From the NCBI GenBank assembly GCA_014656175.1, contig BNBX01000001.1, forward strand, positions 888,284 through 952,283: a DNA stretch of 64,000 nt. Direction: 5' to 3'. Each line of letters begins with the position of its first letter. Positions within the stretch are counted from its first letter, which is position 1. Position numbers and translations under genes: made by a program. The DNA is from Streptomyces werraensis. GTDB taxonomy: Bacteria; Actinomycetota; Actinomycetes; Streptomycetales; Streptomycetaceae. This document shows, in pieces, positions 18,526 through 28,627 of this stretch. Under the pieces are notes generated by a model, which saw only the letters and a program-made list of their open reading frames with translations, did not search any database and was not told the origin of the DNA.

Positions 18526-20562
18526 ATGACTGATCAGATGTTCGACACGGTGCTGGTGGCGAACCGGGGCGAGATCGCCGTCCGCGTCGAGCGCACGCTG
18601 CGATCGCTGGGCGTGCGCTCGGTGGCGGTGTACTCGGACGCGGACGCGGACGCCCGGCACGTCCGGGAGGCCGACACGGCGGTGCGGATCGGACCGGCGC
18701 CGGCCGCCGAGAGCTACCTGTCGGCTCAGCGGCTGCTGGAGGCCGCCGCCCGCACCGGCGCGCAGGCGGTGCACCCCGGGTACGGCTTCCTCGCGGAGAA
18801 CGCGGAGTTCGCACGGGCCTGCGAGGCGGCAGGGCTCGTGTTCATCGGTCCCCCGGCGGACGCCATCGCCCTGATGGGCGACAAGATCCGCGCCAAGGAG
18901 ACGGTGAAGGCGGCCGGGGTGCCGGTGGTGCCCGGCTCCAGCGGCAGCGGACTGACGGACGCGCAGCTCGTCGACGCGGCCCGCGAGATCGGCATGCCGG
19001 TACTGCTGAAGCCGTCGGCGGGCGGCGGCGGCAAGGGCATGCGGCTCGTGCGGGACGAGACGCGGCTCGCCGACGAGATCGCCGCAGCCCGGCGCGAGGC
19101 CCGCGCCTCCTTCGGCGACGACACGCTCCTGGTGGAGCGGTGGATCGACCGGCCCCGGCACATCGAGATCCAGGTGCTGGCCGACGGCCACGGGAACGTG
19201 GTGCACCTGGGTGAGCGCGAGTGCTCCCTCCAGCGGCGGCACCAGAAGATCGTCGAGGAGGCGCCCAGTGTGCTCCTCGACGAGAAGACCCGGGCGGCGA
19301 TGGGCGAGGCGGCCGTGCAGGCGGCCCGCTCCTGCGGCTACCGGGGCGCGGGCACGGTGGAGTTCATCGTCCCGGGCGACGACCCGTCGGCGTACTACTT
19401 CATGGAGATGAACACCCGGCTCCAGGTGGAGCACCCGGTCACCGAACTGATCACCGGCCTCGACCTGGTGGAGTGGCAGCTGCGGGTCGCGGCGGGCGAG
19501 CGGCTGCCGTTCGGGCAGGACGACGTCCGCCTCACCGGGCACGCGGTCGAGGCGCGGCTGTGCGCCGAGGACCCGGCGCGCGGCTTCCTGCCCTCCGGCG
19601 GCACGGTGCTGCGGCTGCGCGAGCCCCAGGGCGACGGCGTGCGCACCGACTCCGGGCTCTCCGAGGGCACGGAGGTCGGCAGCCTCTACGACCCGATGCT
19701 CTCCAAGGTGATCGCGTACGGCCCCGACCGGGCGACGGCGCTGCGCAAGCTGCGGGCGGCGCTCGCGGAGACGGTGACGCTGGGCGTGCAGACCAACGCG
19801 GGCTTCCTGCGGCGGCTGCTGGCGCACCCGGCGGTCGTGTCGGGCGAGCTGGACACCGGTCTGGTCGAGCGGGAGGCGGACTCCCTGGCCGGCGGCGACG
19901 TGCCGGCCGAGGTGTACGCGGCGGCGGCGCTGCTGCGCCAGGCCGCCCTCGAACCCGCCGCGGCGCCCGGCTGGCGTGACCCGTTCGCCGCCGCCGACGG
20001 CTGGCGGATGGGCGGCGGCCGGGCCTGGACGGCGCACCACCTGCGGGTGGCGGGCCACGAACCGGTGACCGTGCGGGTGCGCGCCACGGCCGACGGCGGC
20101 ACGGAGCTGCTGCTGCCCGGCGCGGACACCCCGCTGCGGGCGTCCGCCGGGCCGCTGGACGGACACCGGTTCACCTGCGCGCTGGACGGCGTGGCGCACA
20201 CCTTCGCCGCCCTGCCCGACGGCTCCTGGCTGGGCCGGGACGGCGACGCCTGGCAGGTGCGGGACCACGACCCGGTCGCCGCGTCCCTCACCCGGGCGGG
20301 TCAGGCGGGCGCCGACTCGCTGACTGCGCCGATGCCGGGCACGGTGACGGTGGTGAAGGTCGCCGTCGGCGACGAGGTGGACGCGGGCCAGAGCCTGCTG
20401 GTGGTGGAGGCGATGAAGATGGAGCACGTCATCTCCGCCCCGCACGCGGGCACGGTCACGGAGCTGGACGTGTCCCCGGGCACGACGGTCGCCATGGACC
20501 AGGTGCTCGCGGTCATCGCGCCCGTGGAGGCCGCGGAACCGGCGGAAGGGGAGACGGCATGA
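18526..20562 (+). CDS. Acyl-CoA carboxylase alpha subunit (biotin carboxylase + BCCP)
   Basis: Biotin-carrying subunit, 678 aa. An N-terminal biotin carboxylase domain (about 1-445) has the ATP-grasp glycine loop [13 protein letters not shown] near 162 and the [13 protein letters not shown] motif near 298. A linking domain follows, and the C-terminal biotinyl domain carries VEAMKMEHV with biotinylated Lys631. The ATG at 18526 is preferred because AGGGGA lies 9 nt upstream, the same leader as in the beta gene; a GTG at 18508 overlapping the previous stop is an alternative. Together with the beta subunit it would carboxylate methylcrotonyl-CoA. The downstream lyase gene overlaps its end by 4 nt. 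Confidence 0.92.
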   Translation: MTDQMFDTVLVANRGEIAVRVERTLRSLGVRSVAVYSDADADARHVREADTAVRIGPAPAAESYLSAQRLLEAAARTGAQAVHPGYGFLAENAEFARACEAAGLVFIGPPADAIALMGDKIRAKETVKAAGVPVVPGSSGSGLTDAQLVDAAREIGMPVLLKPSAGGGGKGMRLVRDETRLADEIAAARREARASFGDDTLLVERWIDRPRHIEIQVLADGHGNVVHLGERECSLQRRHQKIVEEAPSVLLDEKTRAAMGEAAVQAARSCGYRGAGTVEFIVPGDDPSAYYFMEMNTRLQVEHPVTELITGLDLVEWQLRVAAGERLPFGQDDVRLTGHAVEARLCAEDPARGFLPSGGTVLRLREPQGDGVRTDSGLSEGTEVGSLYDPMLSKVIAYGPDRATALRKLRAALAETVTLGVQTNAGFLRRLLAHPAVVSGELDTGLVEREADSLAGGDVPAEVYAAAALLRQAALEPAAAPGWRDPFAAADGWRMGGGRAWTAHHLRVAGHEPVTVRVRATADGGTELLLPGADTPLRASAGPLDGHRFTCALDGVAHTFAALPDGSWLGRDGDAWQVRDHDPVAASLTRAGQAGADSLTAPMPGTVTVVKVAVGDEVDAGQSLLVVEAMKMEHVISAPHAGTVTELDVSPGTTVAMDQVLAVIAPVEAAEPAEGETA

Positions 20563-21506
20563 ACGCGAGCGAGCTGGGCCTGCCCATGGCCGTACCGGCC
20601 GAGGGGCTGCCGGCGCGGGTGCGGATCCACGAGGTGGGTGCCCGCGACGGCCTGCAGAACGAGAAGCAGACCGTGCCGACGGCCGTGAAGGCGGAGTTCG
20701 TCCGCCGGCTGGCCGGCACGGGCCTGACCACGATCGAGGCGACGAGCTTCGTGCACCCCGCCTGGGTGCCGCAGCTCGCGGACGCCGAGGATCTGTACCC
20801 GGCGGTGTCCGACCTGCCGGTCGAGCTGCCGGTGCTGGTGCCCAACGAGCGCGGCCTGGACCGCGCGCTGGCGCTGGGCGCCCGCCGGGTGGCGGTGTTC
20901 GCCAGTGCCACGGAGTCCTTCGCCAAGGCCAACCTCAACCGCACGGTGGACGAGGCGCTGGCCATGTTCGAGCCGGTGGTGGCCCGCGCGAAGGAGCAGG
21001 GCGTCCATGTGCGCGGCTATCTGTCGATGTGCTTCGGCGACCCCTGGGAGGGCGCGGTCCCGGTCCCCCAGGTGGTGCGGGTGTGCCGGGCGCTGCTCGA
21101 CATGGGCTGCGACGAGCTGAGCCTCGGCGACACGATCGGCGTGGCGACCCCGGGCCATGTGACGGCCCTGATCCGCGCGCTCACGGAGGCGGGCGTGCCC
21201 GTCCCCGCGCTGGGCGTGCACTTCCACGACACCTACGGCCAGGCGCTGTCCAACACCCTGGCCGCGCTCCAGCAGGGCGTCGCCACGGTCGACGCCTCGG
21301 CCGGCGGGCTGGGCGGCTGCCCGTACGCGAAGTCCGCCACCGGCAATCTCGCCACCGAAGACCTCGTGTGGATGCTGCGGGGCCTCGGCATCGACACCGG
21401 GGTCGACCTCGGCCGTCTGGTCGCCACAAGCGTCTGGATGGCCGCCCATCTGGGCCGACCCAGCCCGTCCCGCACCGTACGAGCCCTCTCCCACCAGGAG
21501 CAGTGA
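20559..21506 (+). CDS. Hydroxymethylglutaryl-CoA lyase
   Basis: HMG-CoA lyase, 315 aa, a TIM-barrel enzyme that splits HMG-CoA to acetoacetate and acetyl-CoA, the last step of leucine breakdown. Seen in the sequence: [15 protein letters not shown] near residue 26, with the catalytic Arg and Asp of the family, [16 protein letters not shown] near 225 with metal-binding histidines, and the catalytic-cysteine loop [15 protein letters not shown] near 250. The ATG overlaps the carboxylase alpha stop by 4 nt (ATGA), indicating translational coupling. The next gene starts 5 bp after its stop. Confidence in function is high because of the motif set and pathway neighbours. Confidence 0.92.
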   Translation: MNASELGLPMAVPAEGLPARVRIHEVGARDGLQNEKQTVPTAVKAEFVRRLAGTGLTTIEATSFVHPAWVPQLADAEDLYPAVSDLPVELPVLVPNERGLDRALALGARRVAVFASATESFAKANLNRTVDEALAMFEPVVARAKEQGVHVRGYLSMCFGDPWEGAVPVPQVVRVCRALLDMGCDELSLGDTIGVATPGHVTALIRALTEAGVPVPALGVHFHDTYGQALSNTLAALQQGVATVDASAGGLGGCPYAKSATGNLATEDLVWMLRGLGIDTGVDLGRLVATSVWMAAHLGRPSPSRTVRALSHQEQ

Positions 21507-21510
21507 CGCC

Positions 21511-22671
21511 ATGGACCACAAGCTCTCCCCCGAACTCGAGGAACTCCGCCGCACGGTCGAGGAATTCGCGCACGACGTGGTGGCGCCGAAGATCGGCGAC
21601 TTCTACGAGCGGCACGAGTTCCCGTACGAGATCGTCCGGGAGATGGGCCGCATGGGCCTGTTCGGGCTGCCGTTCCCGGAGGAGTACGGCGGCATGGGCG
21701 GCGACTACTTCGCGCTCGGCGTGGCCCTGGAGGAACTGGCCCGCGTGGACTCCTCGGTGGCCATCACCCTGGAGGCGGGCGTCTCGCTGGGCGCCATGCC
21801 GCTGCACCTGTTCGGCACCGAGGAACAGAAGCGCGAGTGGCTGCCCCGGCTGTGCTCGGGCGAGATACTCGGCGCGTTCGGGCTGACCGAGCCGGACGGC
21901 GGCAGCGACGCGGGCGCGACCCGCACGACGGCCCGGCTGGACGAGGCGACGGACGAGTGGGTCATCAACGGCACCAAGTGCTTCATCACCAACTCGGGGA
22001 CGGACATCACCGGTCTGGTCACCGTCACCGCCGTCACCGGCCGCAAGCCCGACGGCAGGCCGCGGATCTCGTCGATCATCGTTCCGTCCGGCACGCCCGG
22101 CTTCACGGTGGCGGCGCCGTACTCGAAGGTCGGCTGGAACGCCTCGGACACGCGCGAGCTCTCCTTCCAGGACGTGCGCGTCCCGGCGGCCAACCTGCTG
22201 GGCGAGGAGGGCCGCGGCTACGCGCAGTTCCTGCGCATCCTCGACGAGGGCCGCATCGCCATCGCGGCGCTCGCCACGGGCCTCGCGCAGGGCTGTGTCG
22301 ACGAGTCGGTGAAGTACGCCAAGGAGCGGCACGCCTTCGGGCGTCCGATCGGCGCCAACCAGGCGATCCAGTTCAAGATCGCCGACATGGAGATGAAGGC
22401 GCACACGGCGCGGCTGGCGTGGCGGGACGCGGCGAGCCGGCTGGTGGCGGGCGAGCCGTTCAAGAAGGAGGCGGCGCTGGCCAAGCTGTACTCCTCCACG
22501 GTCGCCGTGGACAACGCGCGCGACGCGACGCAGATCCACGGCGGCTACGGCTTCATGAACGAGTACCCGGTGGCCCGGATGTGGCGCGACTCCAAGATCC
22601 TGGAGATCGGCGAGGGCACCAGCGAGGTCCAGCGGATGCTCATCGCACGGGAGTTGGGTCTGGCCGGCTGA
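21511..22671 (+). CDS. Isovaleryl-CoA-type acyl-CoA dehydrogenase
   Basis: FAD-dependent acyl-CoA dehydrogenase, 386 aa, last gene of the leucine operon. Motifs: FGLTEPDGGSDAGATRTTA (FAD/substrate region near 125), KCFITNSGTDITG near 155, KYAKERHAFGRPIGANQAIQ near 270 and IHGGYGFMNEYPVARMWRD with EIGEGTSEVQRMLIARELGL at the C-terminus. Operon position beside methylcrotonyl-CoA carboxylase and HMG-CoA lyase suggests isovaleryl-CoA as substrate, though 2-methylbutyryl- or isobutyryl-CoA could also be used; Streptomyces acyl-CoA dehydrogenases of this kind serve branched-chain catabolism and feed polyketide precursors. A 10-bp-stem hairpin follows within 50 bp. Confidence 0.9.
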   Translation: MDHKLSPELEELRRTVEEFAHDVVAPKIGDFYERHEFPYEIVREMGRMGLFGLPFPEEYGGMGGDYFALGVALEELARVDSSVAITLEAGVSLGAMPLHLFGTEEQKREWLPRLCSGEILGAFGLTEPDGGSDAGATRTTARLDEATDEWVINGTKCFITNSGTDITGLVTVTAVTGRKPDGRPRISSIIVPSGTPGFTVAAPYSKVGWNASDTRELSFQDVRVPAANLLGEEGRGYAQFLRILDEGRIAIAALATGLAQGCVDESVKYAKERHAFGRPIGANQAIQFKIADMEMKAHTARLAWRDAASRLVAGEPFKKEAALAKLYSSTVAVDNARDATQIHGGYGFMNEYPVARMWRDSKILEIGEGTSEVQRMLIARELGLAG

Positions 22672-22692
22672 CCCCGGGACCGGCAGTGGGAG

Positions 22693-22718
22693 GGCCCGCG
22701 TCGGCCATGACGCGGGCC
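22693..22718. terminator. Hairpin terminator after the leucine operon
   Basis: GGCCCGCGTC at 22693-22702 pairs with its complement at 22709-22718 across a 6-nt loop. It separates the operon from the convergent small membrane protein gene and can act in both directions. Confidence 0.65.
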
Positions 22719-22738
22719 GTCGCCGTGGCCGGGGCGCC

Positions 22739-23074
22739 TCAGCCCTCGACCAGGTACATCAGCGCCACCAGGGCCGGCAGCGGGATCAGGAGCAGTACCG
22801 CCCCGACCACCCAGTGGCGGCGCCCGGACGCGCCCGTGCCGCGCCGGACCAGGATGTTGGCGGGGATCCACAGCCCGATCAGGACCGCCCACGGCGGGAG
22901 CAGGAGCCGCAGCCAGCCCGACAGATCGCCCGCGGCCCCGCCGGAGGCGGACTCCGTGCCGGCGGTCAGGAGACTCGCCGCGAAGAGCGCCGTCAGCCAC
23001 AGCGGTACGACGGCGAGGACACCGAGGACCAGGTTGACGGCCGCGGTGGGCCCCCACTTACGGACCACGTCCAT
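22739..23074 (-). CDS. Small membrane protein, 111 aa
   Basis: Unrecognised integral membrane protein with three hydrophobic helices, at about residues 12-38 (AVNLVLGVLAVVPLWLTALF), 55-75 (LLLPPWAVLIGLWIPANIL) and 87-108 (HWVVGAVLLLIPLPALVALM). Short positively charged stretches (RRGTGASGRRH) between helices 2 and 3 are probably cytosolic. The start at 23074 is preceded by GAAGGGGG. It is transcribed towards the leucine operon and away from the iron-box promoter of desE, so it is not clearly linked to either. No function can be inferred. Confidence 0.65.
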   Translation of the reverse strand: MDVVRKWGPTAAVNLVLGVLAVVPLWLTALFAASLLTAGTESASGGAAGDLSGWLRLLLPPWAVLIGLWIPANILVRRGTGASGRRHWVVGAVLLLIPLPALVALMYLVEG

Positions 23075-23170
23075 GCCCGATCCCCCTTCGCGTGACCGGT
23101 TTCACGGTACAGGGCGGGCATTTCGGCACCCCGCGCAGGGACGGGTACGGGATGCCCTCTGGACAGATCG

Positions 23171-23189
23171 TTTGGTTAGGCTAACCTAA
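23171..23189. promoter_or_regulatory. Iron box (DmdR/IdeR operator) upstream of desE
   Basis: TTTGGTTAGGCTAACCTAA, a 19-bp near-palindrome one base from the actinobacterial iron-box consensus for DmdR1/IdeR/DtxR repressors. It contains a possible -10 element TAGGCT (23177-23182) and lies 45 bp before the desE start, so iron-loaded repressor would block the promoter. Confidence 0.92.
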
Positions 23190-23234
23190 CGCTGTTTGTA
23201 CACCGGTCCCGTACGCACGAAAGCAGACCCTTCC

Positions 23235-24278
23235 ATGCCGAACGCCACAACCGCCCGCCTCTCCCGTCGTGGACTGCTCGCCGCCGGCGGCGCCCTGGGC
23301 CTCGGCGCCGTACTCACCGCCTGCGGGGGCGACGACGCGAAGGACGGCGGCGCGGACACGAAGGGCTCCGCCAAGACCGGCCCCTGGACCTTCAAGGACG
23401 ACCGCGGCACCACGGTGAAGCTGGACGAGGCGCCCAAGAACATCGTCGCGTTCACGGGCGTGGCCGCCGCGCTGTACGACTACGGCATCGAGGTCAAGGG
23501 CGTCTTCGGCCCGACCACGACCAAGGACGGCAAGGCCGACGTCCAGGCCGGCGACATGGACGTCAGCAAGGTGACGGTCCTGGGCAACGTCTGGGACCAG
23601 TTCAACGTCGAGAAGTACGCGGCCCTCGCGCCCGACGTCCTGATCTCCACGATGTTCGACGACGCCGGCACCCTCTGGTACGTCCCCGAGGCGTCCAAGG
23701 ACAAGATCGCCAAGCTCGCGCCCAGCGTCGGCATCTCCGTGTTCGACCGTCAGCTCACCGCCCCGCTCCAGCGGATGTGGGAGCTGGCCGAGTCGCTCGG
23801 CGCCGACATGACGGCCGCGAAGGTCACCGAGGCCAAGAAGCGGTTCGAGGCGGCCTCGGAGCGGCTGCGCAAGGCCGCCAAGGCCAAGCCCGAGATCAAG
23901 GTGCTGGTCGGCTCCGCGAGCCCCGAGCTGTTCTACGTCTCGGGCAGCAACCTCTCGATCGACCTGGAGTACTTCAAGGCCCTCGGCGTGAACTTCGTGG
24001 AGCCGACGGAGGAGGCCAAGAAGGCCACGGGCGGCTGGTTCGAGAGCCTGAGCTGGGAGAACGTCGACAAGCACAAGGCCGACGTGATCATGATGGACGA
24101 CCGCTCCTCGGCCGTCCAGCCCGCCGACATCACCGAGGCGACCTGGAAGCAGCTGCCCGCCGTCAAGGCCGGCCAGGTCATCGCCCGTTCCACCGAGCCG
24201 ATCCTGTCCTACGACAAGTGCGTGGCGCCGGTGGAGGCGCTCGCCGAGGCCATCGAGAAGGCCAGGAAGGTCAGCTGA
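23235..24278 (+). CDS. desE: Ferrioxamine-binding lipoprotein DesE
   Basis: Periplasmic-type siderophore receptor, 347 aa, that captures ferrioxamines on the outer face of the membrane for an ABC importer. The N-terminus has a twin-arginine-like segment (LSRRGLL, residues 9-15) and a lipobox ending VLTAC, giving lipidated Cys30. The mature protein is a Fe3+-siderophore solute-binding fold: a DDRGTTVKLDEAPKNIVAF strand region near residue 55 and helical backbone residues EAKKRFEAASERLRKA around 198. The ATG at 23235 is the first that gives a proper signal. An iron box lies just upstream. It is separated from the biosynthetic genes by a broken siderophore-interacting protein gene, and its own permease and ATPase are not in the window. 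Confidence 0.93.
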   Translation: MPNATTARLSRRGLLAAGGALGLGAVLTACGGDDAKDGGADTKGSAKTGPWTFKDDRGTTVKLDEAPKNIVAFTGVAAALYDYGIEVKGVFGPTTTKDGKADVQAGDMDVSKVTVLGNVWDQFNVEKYAALAPDVLISTMFDDAGTLWYVPEASKDKIAKLAPSVGISVFDRQLTAPLQRMWELAESLGADMTAAKVTEAKKRFEAASERLRKAAKAKPEIKVLVGSASPELFYVSGSNLSIDLEYFKALGVNFVEPTEEAKKATGGWFESLSWENVDKHKADVIMMDDRSSAVQPADITEATWKQLPAVKAGQVIARSTEPILSYDKCVAPVEALAEAIEKARKVS

Positions 24279-24347
24279 CCTCCGCGCAAGGCCCCCTCGC
24301 AGGTCCCCTGGCAAGGGCCAGCCGCCCTCGACTCGCAGGAGTACGCC

Positions 24348-25210
24348 GTGACGACTGCCGTGGCCGCCCCGTTCCGCTCCTTCGCCCCTCGGGCCGCCGG
24401 GACGCGGCGGCTCGGCCCGTCACCGGTCCGGGTCACCTTCACCGGACCGGAGCTGGGCGGCTTCCGCTCCGACGGGCATGACCGGTCCCTGTCGTCGCCC
24501 CTGCCCGATCCCGGGCGGGACAGACCGGTGGTGCCGCTGGAACTCGGCGACAACCGGTGGCAGGTCCGGCGCGAACTGCCGGAGTGTACGGGCGGTGACG
24601 CGCTCGTACACGCTGCGGGCGCCGCGTACGGACGCCCGGGGGCGGACCGCCGAGATCGATGTCGACCTCGTCCTGCACGGCGTCACCCCTCAGGCGGGCC
24701 CGTCCGCCGGGGCCGGCCCGGCCTCCCGCCGGGCCGCCCGTGCCGCCGTGGGCGACCGGGTGCTGCTGTTCGGCCCCGCGATCGCCGGCAACCGCGCGAT
24801 CCGCTTCCGCCCTCCCGAGGGCACCTCGACGGTGCCGCTGTGGGCGGACCGGACCCGCCTGCCCGGCGCGTCCGCCGTCCCGGAGAGCCTCCCGGCCGGC
24901 CCGCTCCCGGGTCCGGCTGGAGGTGCCGCACGCCGGGGACGTCCAGGAGCTGCCTGCGGACGCGGAGATCACCTGGTTCGTGCGGGAGGGCTCCGCCGTC
25001 CTGGAGGCCCCCCGGCCCCTGGACGCCGTCCGGCGGACCGCCCTCCCCTCCCCCGAGCGCGCCTCCGTGTGGAGCGCCGGTGAGTCCGGCCAGGTCAAGC
25101 GGCTGCGTCGGCATTTCGTCCGGGAGCGCGGCGTCGACCGTCGGCGGGTGACGTTCGTGGGCTGCCGGCCGCGCGGCCTGACGGAGCAGCAGCTTCGCGA
25201 ACGGGCTTGA
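24348..25210 (+). pseudogene. Decayed siderophore-interacting FAD reductase, two frameshifts
   Basis: Remnant of a siderophore-interacting protein, which normally reduces ferric siderophores with a flavin. The GTG at 24348 has GCAGGAG upstream and opens the correct N-terminus (RRLGPSPVRVTFTGPELGGF). The homologous sequence then leaves frame near 24583-24586, after RRELPE, and continues one base later as VRAVTRSYTLRAPR, the FAD-binding segment. It shifts again near 24897-24903, after ESLPAG, and finishes in the third frame from RVRLEVPHAGDVQELP to LTEQQLRERA. Conserved residues have also changed: the usual GDETALPA motif reads ADRTRLPG, and the C-terminal GYWRRG-like motif reads GCRPRG. Those substitutions argue for true decay rather than only sequencing errors. 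Its place between desE and desA matches the intact gene in other Streptomyces (from memory). Confidence 0.82.
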
Positions 25211-25293
25211 GGCGTATGTGAGTTGAGACTTTGCAGCGTCCTGTCGAGGACGTGACAACGGTCACGAAGCAAACGGGATTACCCCGGGAAAAG

Positions 25294-25312
25294 TTTGGTT
25301 AGGCTAACCTAA
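25294..25312. promoter_or_regulatory. Iron box upstream of desABCD
   Basis: TTTGGTTAGGCTAACCTAA, identical over all 19 bases to the box before desE, with a TAGGCT -10-like hexamer inside (25300-25305). It lies 57 bp before desA, giving the biosynthetic operon its own iron-controlled promoter. Confidence 0.92.
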
Positions 25313-25369
25313 GTTGAACCGCACTGGACCTCTCCCCGCATCAGACCGTCCCCACCGGAGGACCCCCAC

Positions 25370-26812
25370 ATGCGCTCGCACCTGCTCAACGACACCACCA
25401 CGGAGCACTACCGACGCTCCGTGACCGAAGGAGTCGAGCGGGTGGCCGCAAAACTCGCCGCCACCGACCGGCCGTTCACCGGCGTCACGGTCGACGACCT
25501 CGCCCCGCGCATCGACGCGATCGACCTCGACCGGCCGCTGCACGACACCACCGCGGTGCTGGACGAACTGGAGGACGTCTACCTCAGGGACGCGGTCTAC
25601 TTCCACCACCCCCGCTACCTCGCCCACCTCAACTGCCCGGTCGTCATCCCGGCCGTGCTGGGCGAGGCGGTGCTCTCCGCCGTCAACTCCTCCCTGGACA
25701 CCTGGGACCAGTCGGCCGGCGGCACCCTGATCGAGCGGAAGCTGATCGACTGGACGGCCGCCCGCATCGGCCTCGGCCCCGCCGCCGACGGCGTGTTCAC
25801 CTCCGGCGGCACCCAGTCCAACCTCCAGGCGCTGCTGCTGGCCCGCGAGGAGACCAAGACCGAGGAGCTGACGAAGCTGCGCGTCTTCGCCTCCGAGGTC
25901 AGCCACTTCAGCGTGCAGAAATCCGCGAAGCTGCTCGGTCTCGGCCCGGACGCCGTGGTGGTGGTCCCCGTCGACCACGACAAGCGGATGCAGACCGTCG
26001 CCCTCGCCCACGAACTGGAGCGCTGCGCCGGGGCGGGGCTGATCCCGATGGCGGTCGTCGCCACCGCCGGCACCACCGACTTCGGCTCCATCGACCCGCT
26101 GCCGGAGATCGCGGGACTGTGCGAGCAGTACGGCGCCTGGATGCACGTGGACGCCGCCTACGGCTGCGGACTGCTCGCCTCCCTCAAGTACCGGCACCGC
26201 ATCGACGGCATCGAGCGCGCCGACTCGGTCACCGTCGACTACCACAAGTCCTTCTTCCAGCCGGTCAGTTCCTCGGCCGTGCTGGTGCGCGACGCGGCCA
26301 CGCTGCGGCACGCCACCTACCACGCGGAGTACCTCAACCCGCGCCGCATGGTGACCGAGCGCATCCCCAACCAGGTCGACAAGTCCCTCCAGACCACCCG
26401 CCGCTTCGACGCGCTGAAGCTGTGGATGACGCTGCGCGTGATGGGCGCCGACGGCATCGGCCGGCTGTTCGACGAGGTGTGCGACCTGGCGGCCGAGGGC
26501 TGGAAGCTGCTGGCCGCCGACCCCCGCTTCGACGTGGTGGTCGAGCCGAGCCTCTCCACCCTGGTCTTCCGTTACGTCCCGGCGGCCGTCACCGATGCCG
26601 CCGAGATCGACCGCGCCAACCTGCACGCCCGCAAGGCCCTGTTCGCCTCCGGCGACGCGGTGGTCGCCAGCACCAAGGTGGCCGGGCGCCACTACCTGAA
26701 GTTCACCCTGCTCAACCCCGAGACCACGACGGCCGACATCACGGCCGTCCTCGACCTGATCGCCGGCCACGCCGAGCAGTACCTGGGAGAGTCCCTTGAC
26801 CGCGCTTGCTGA
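25370..26812 (+). CDS. desA: Lysine decarboxylase DesA
   Basis: PLP-dependent decarboxylase, 480 aa, converting lysine to cadaverine, the first step of desferrioxamine synthesis. The fold is the group II (glutamate/aromatic amino acid type) decarboxylase. Seen: [17 protein letters not shown] near residue 143, the cofactor-stacking region [16 protein letters not shown] near 180, HVDAAYGCG near 260 and the Schiff-base lysine Lys293 in [10 protein letters not shown]. The ATG at 25370 follows GGAGG at 25356-25361. It is the first gene of the four-gene biosynthetic operon, directly downstream of an iron box. Its end overlaps the desB start by 17 nt. Confidence 0.95.
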   Translation: MRSHLLNDTTTEHYRRSVTEGVERVAAKLAATDRPFTGVTVDDLAPRIDAIDLDRPLHDTTAVLDELEDVYLRDAVYFHHPRYLAHLNCPVVIPAVLGEAVLSAVNSSLDTWDQSAGGTLIERKLIDWTAARIGLGPAADGVFTSGGTQSNLQALLLAREETKTEELTKLRVFASEVSHFSVQKSAKLLGLGPDAVVVVPVDHDKRMQTVALAHELERCAGAGLIPMAVVATAGTTDFGSIDPLPEIAGLCEQYGAWMHVDAAYGCGLLASLKYRHRIDGIERADSVTVDYHKSFFQPVSSSAVLVRDAATLRHATYHAEYLNPRRMVTERIPNQVDKSLQTTRRFDALKLWMTLRVMGADGIGRLFDEVCDLAAEGWKLLAADPRFDVVVEPSLSTLVFRYVPAAVTDAAEIDRANLHARKALFASGDAVVASTKVAGRHYLKFTLLNPETTTADITAVLDLIAGHAEQYLGESLDRAC

Positions 26813-28088
26813 CACCACGGAACCGACCTACGACTTCGTGGGCATCGGGCTGGGCCCGTTCAACCTGGGGCTGGCCTGCCTGACCGAGCCCATCGACGAA
26901 CTCGCGGGCGTCTTCCTGGAGTCCAAGCCGGACTTCGAGTGGCACGCGGGAATGTTCCTCGACGGCGCGCACCTGCAGACTCCGTTCATGTCGGACCTCG
27001 TCACCCTCGCCGACCCGACCTCCCCGTACTCCTTCCTCAACTACCTGAAGGAGAAGGGGCGGCTGTACTCGTTCTACATCCGGGAGAACTTCTACCCGCT
27101 GCGCGTGGAGTACGACGACTACTGCCGCTGGGCCGCCGCACAGCTGAGCAGCATCCGCTTCGGCACCACCGTCACCGAGGTCACGTGGGACGAGGCCGCC
27201 GAGGTGTACGTCGTGGCCACGTCCACCGGCACGACGTACCGCGGCCGGCACCTGGTGCTCGGCACCGGCACCGTTCCGTTCGTGCCCGAGGCGTGCCGCG
27301 GCCTGGAGGGCGACCTCTTCCACAACGCGCAGTACATGCACCGCAAGGCCGAGCTGCTGGGGAAGAAGTCGGTCACGATCGTGGGCAGCGGGCAGAGCGC
27401 CGCCGAGATCTACTACGAGCTGCTCTCGGAGATCGACGCCCACGGCTACCAGCTCAACTGGGTCACCCGCTCCCCGCGGTTCTTCCCGCTGGAGTACACC
27501 AAGCTGACCCTGGAGATGACGTCCCCGGACTACATCGACTACTTCCGCGCGCTGCCCGAGGACACCCGCTACCGGCTGGAGAAGCAGCAGAAGGGCCTGT
27601 TCAAGGGCATCAACTCGGACCTGATCGACGCGATCTTCGACCTGCTGTACCAGAAGAACGTGGAGAGCGGCGGCCGCGGCGTGCCCACCCGGCTGCTCAC
27701 CAACTCCTCGCTCACCTCCGCCCGGTACCAGGACGGCACGTACACGCTGGGCTTCCGCCAGGACGAGCAGGGCAAGGACTTCGAGATCGCCACCGAGGGC
27801 CTGGTGCTGGCGACCGGCTACCACTACGAGCAGCCCGCCTTCCTGGAGCCGGTGCGCGACCGGCTGCGCCTCGACGGCCGCGGCCGCTTCGACGTCGCCC
27901 GCAACTACGCGATCGACGTCACCGGGCGCGGCGTGTTCCTGCAGAACGCGGGCGTGCACACGCACAGCATCACCAGTCCCGACCTGGGCATGGGCGCCTA
28001 CCGCAACGCCTCGATCATCCGCGAGCTGCTGGGCACCGAGTACTACCCGGTCGAGAAGAGCATCGCCTTCCAGGAGTTCGCCGTATGA
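26796..28088 (+). CDS. desB: Cadaverine N-hydroxylase DesB
   Basis: FAD- and NADPH-dependent N-monooxygenase, 430 aa, of the lysine/ornithine hydroxylase family; it hydroxylates cadaverine. The FAD loop [14 protein letters not shown] lies at about residue 16, the NADPH loop [14 protein letters not shown] near 197, and the C-terminal ATGYHY segment near 333. The start is assigned to the TTG at 26796, because it follows GGGAGAG and gives the expected short N-terminus before the FAD loop; no ATG or GTG is available there. It therefore overlaps desA by 17 nt. Its stop overlaps the desC ATG by 4 nt, so the whole operon is coupled. Confidence 0.94.
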   Translation: MTALADTTEPTYDFVGIGLGPFNLGLACLTEPIDELAGVFLESKPDFEWHAGMFLDGAHLQTPFMSDLVTLADPTSPYSFLNYLKEKGRLYSFYIRENFYPLRVEYDDYCRWAAAQLSSIRFGTTVTEVTWDEAAEVYVVATSTGTTYRGRHLVLGTGTVPFVPEACRGLEGDLFHNAQYMHRKAELLGKKSVTIVGSGQSAAEIYYELLSEIDAHGYQLNWVTRSPRFFPLEYTKLTLEMTSPDYIDYFRALPEDTRYRLEKQQKGLFKGINSDLIDAIFDLLYQKNVESGGRGVPTRLLTNSSLTSARYQDGTYTLGFRQDEQGKDFEIATEGLVLATGYHYEQPAFLEPVRDRLRLDGRGRFDVARNYAIDVTGRGVFLQNAGVHTHSITSPDLGMGAYRNASIIRELLGTEYYPVEKSIAFQEFAV

Positions 28089-28627
28089 GCACCATCGGTA
28101 CGTTCACGATCCGCCCGCTCGACCCGGAGAAGGACGCGGAGCTGCTGCACCGCTGGGTGACGCATCCCAAGGCGGCGTTCTGGATGATGCAGGACGCGAA
28201 GCTCGAGGACGTGGAACGCGAGTACATGCGGATCGCCGCCCACGAGCACCACCACGCCTACCTGGGCCTGCACGACGGCGAGCCCGCCTTCCTGATGGAG
28301 AAGTACGACCCCCGGTACGTCGAACTCGCCGGACTCTACGAGCCCGAGCCCGGCGACGTCGGCATGCACTTCCTGGTCGCCCCCACCGACCGCCCCGTCC
28401 ACGGCTTCACCCGCGCCGTCATCACCGCCGTGATGGAGGAACTGTTCGCCGATCCGGCCACCCGCCGGGTCGTGGTGGAGCCGGACGTCGGCAACAAGGC
28501 CGTGCACGCCCTGAACGAGGCCGTGGGCTTCGTGCCCGAGCGCGAGATCGACAAGCCGGAGAAGCGCGCGCTGCTGAGCTTCTGCACGCGCGAACAGTTC
28601 GAGGCCGCACGAGGAGCTTCCGCATGA
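28085..28627 (+). CDS. desC: Acyl transferase DesC
   Basis: GNAT-fold N-acyltransferase, 180 aa, of the IucB/siderophore acetylase type, acylating N-hydroxycadaverine with succinyl-CoA or acetyl-CoA. Typical segments are [20 protein letters not shown] at the N-terminus, [20 protein letters not shown] near residue 70, and the acyl-CoA site region [19 protein letters not shown] near 95, followed by [21 protein letters not shown] near 138. Both ends are 4-nt ATGA overlaps, with desB upstream and desD downstream. Acyl specificity, which decides between desferrioxamine E and B, cannot be read from the sequence. Confidence 0.94.
   Translation: MSTIGTFTIRPLDPEKDAELLHRWVTHPKAAFWMMQDAKLEDVEREYMRIAAHEHHHAYLGLHDGEPAFLMEKYDPRYVELAGLYEPEPGDVGMHFLVAPTDRPVHGFTRAVITAVMEELFADPATRRVVVEPDVGNKAVHALNEAVGFVPEREIDKPEKRALLSFCTREQFEAARGASA

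Noticed and set aside
24348..25210. SIP frameshifts as plain sequencing errors
   Set aside because: Considered, but conserved residues are also replaced in the same gene, so decay is more likely; resequencing would settle it.
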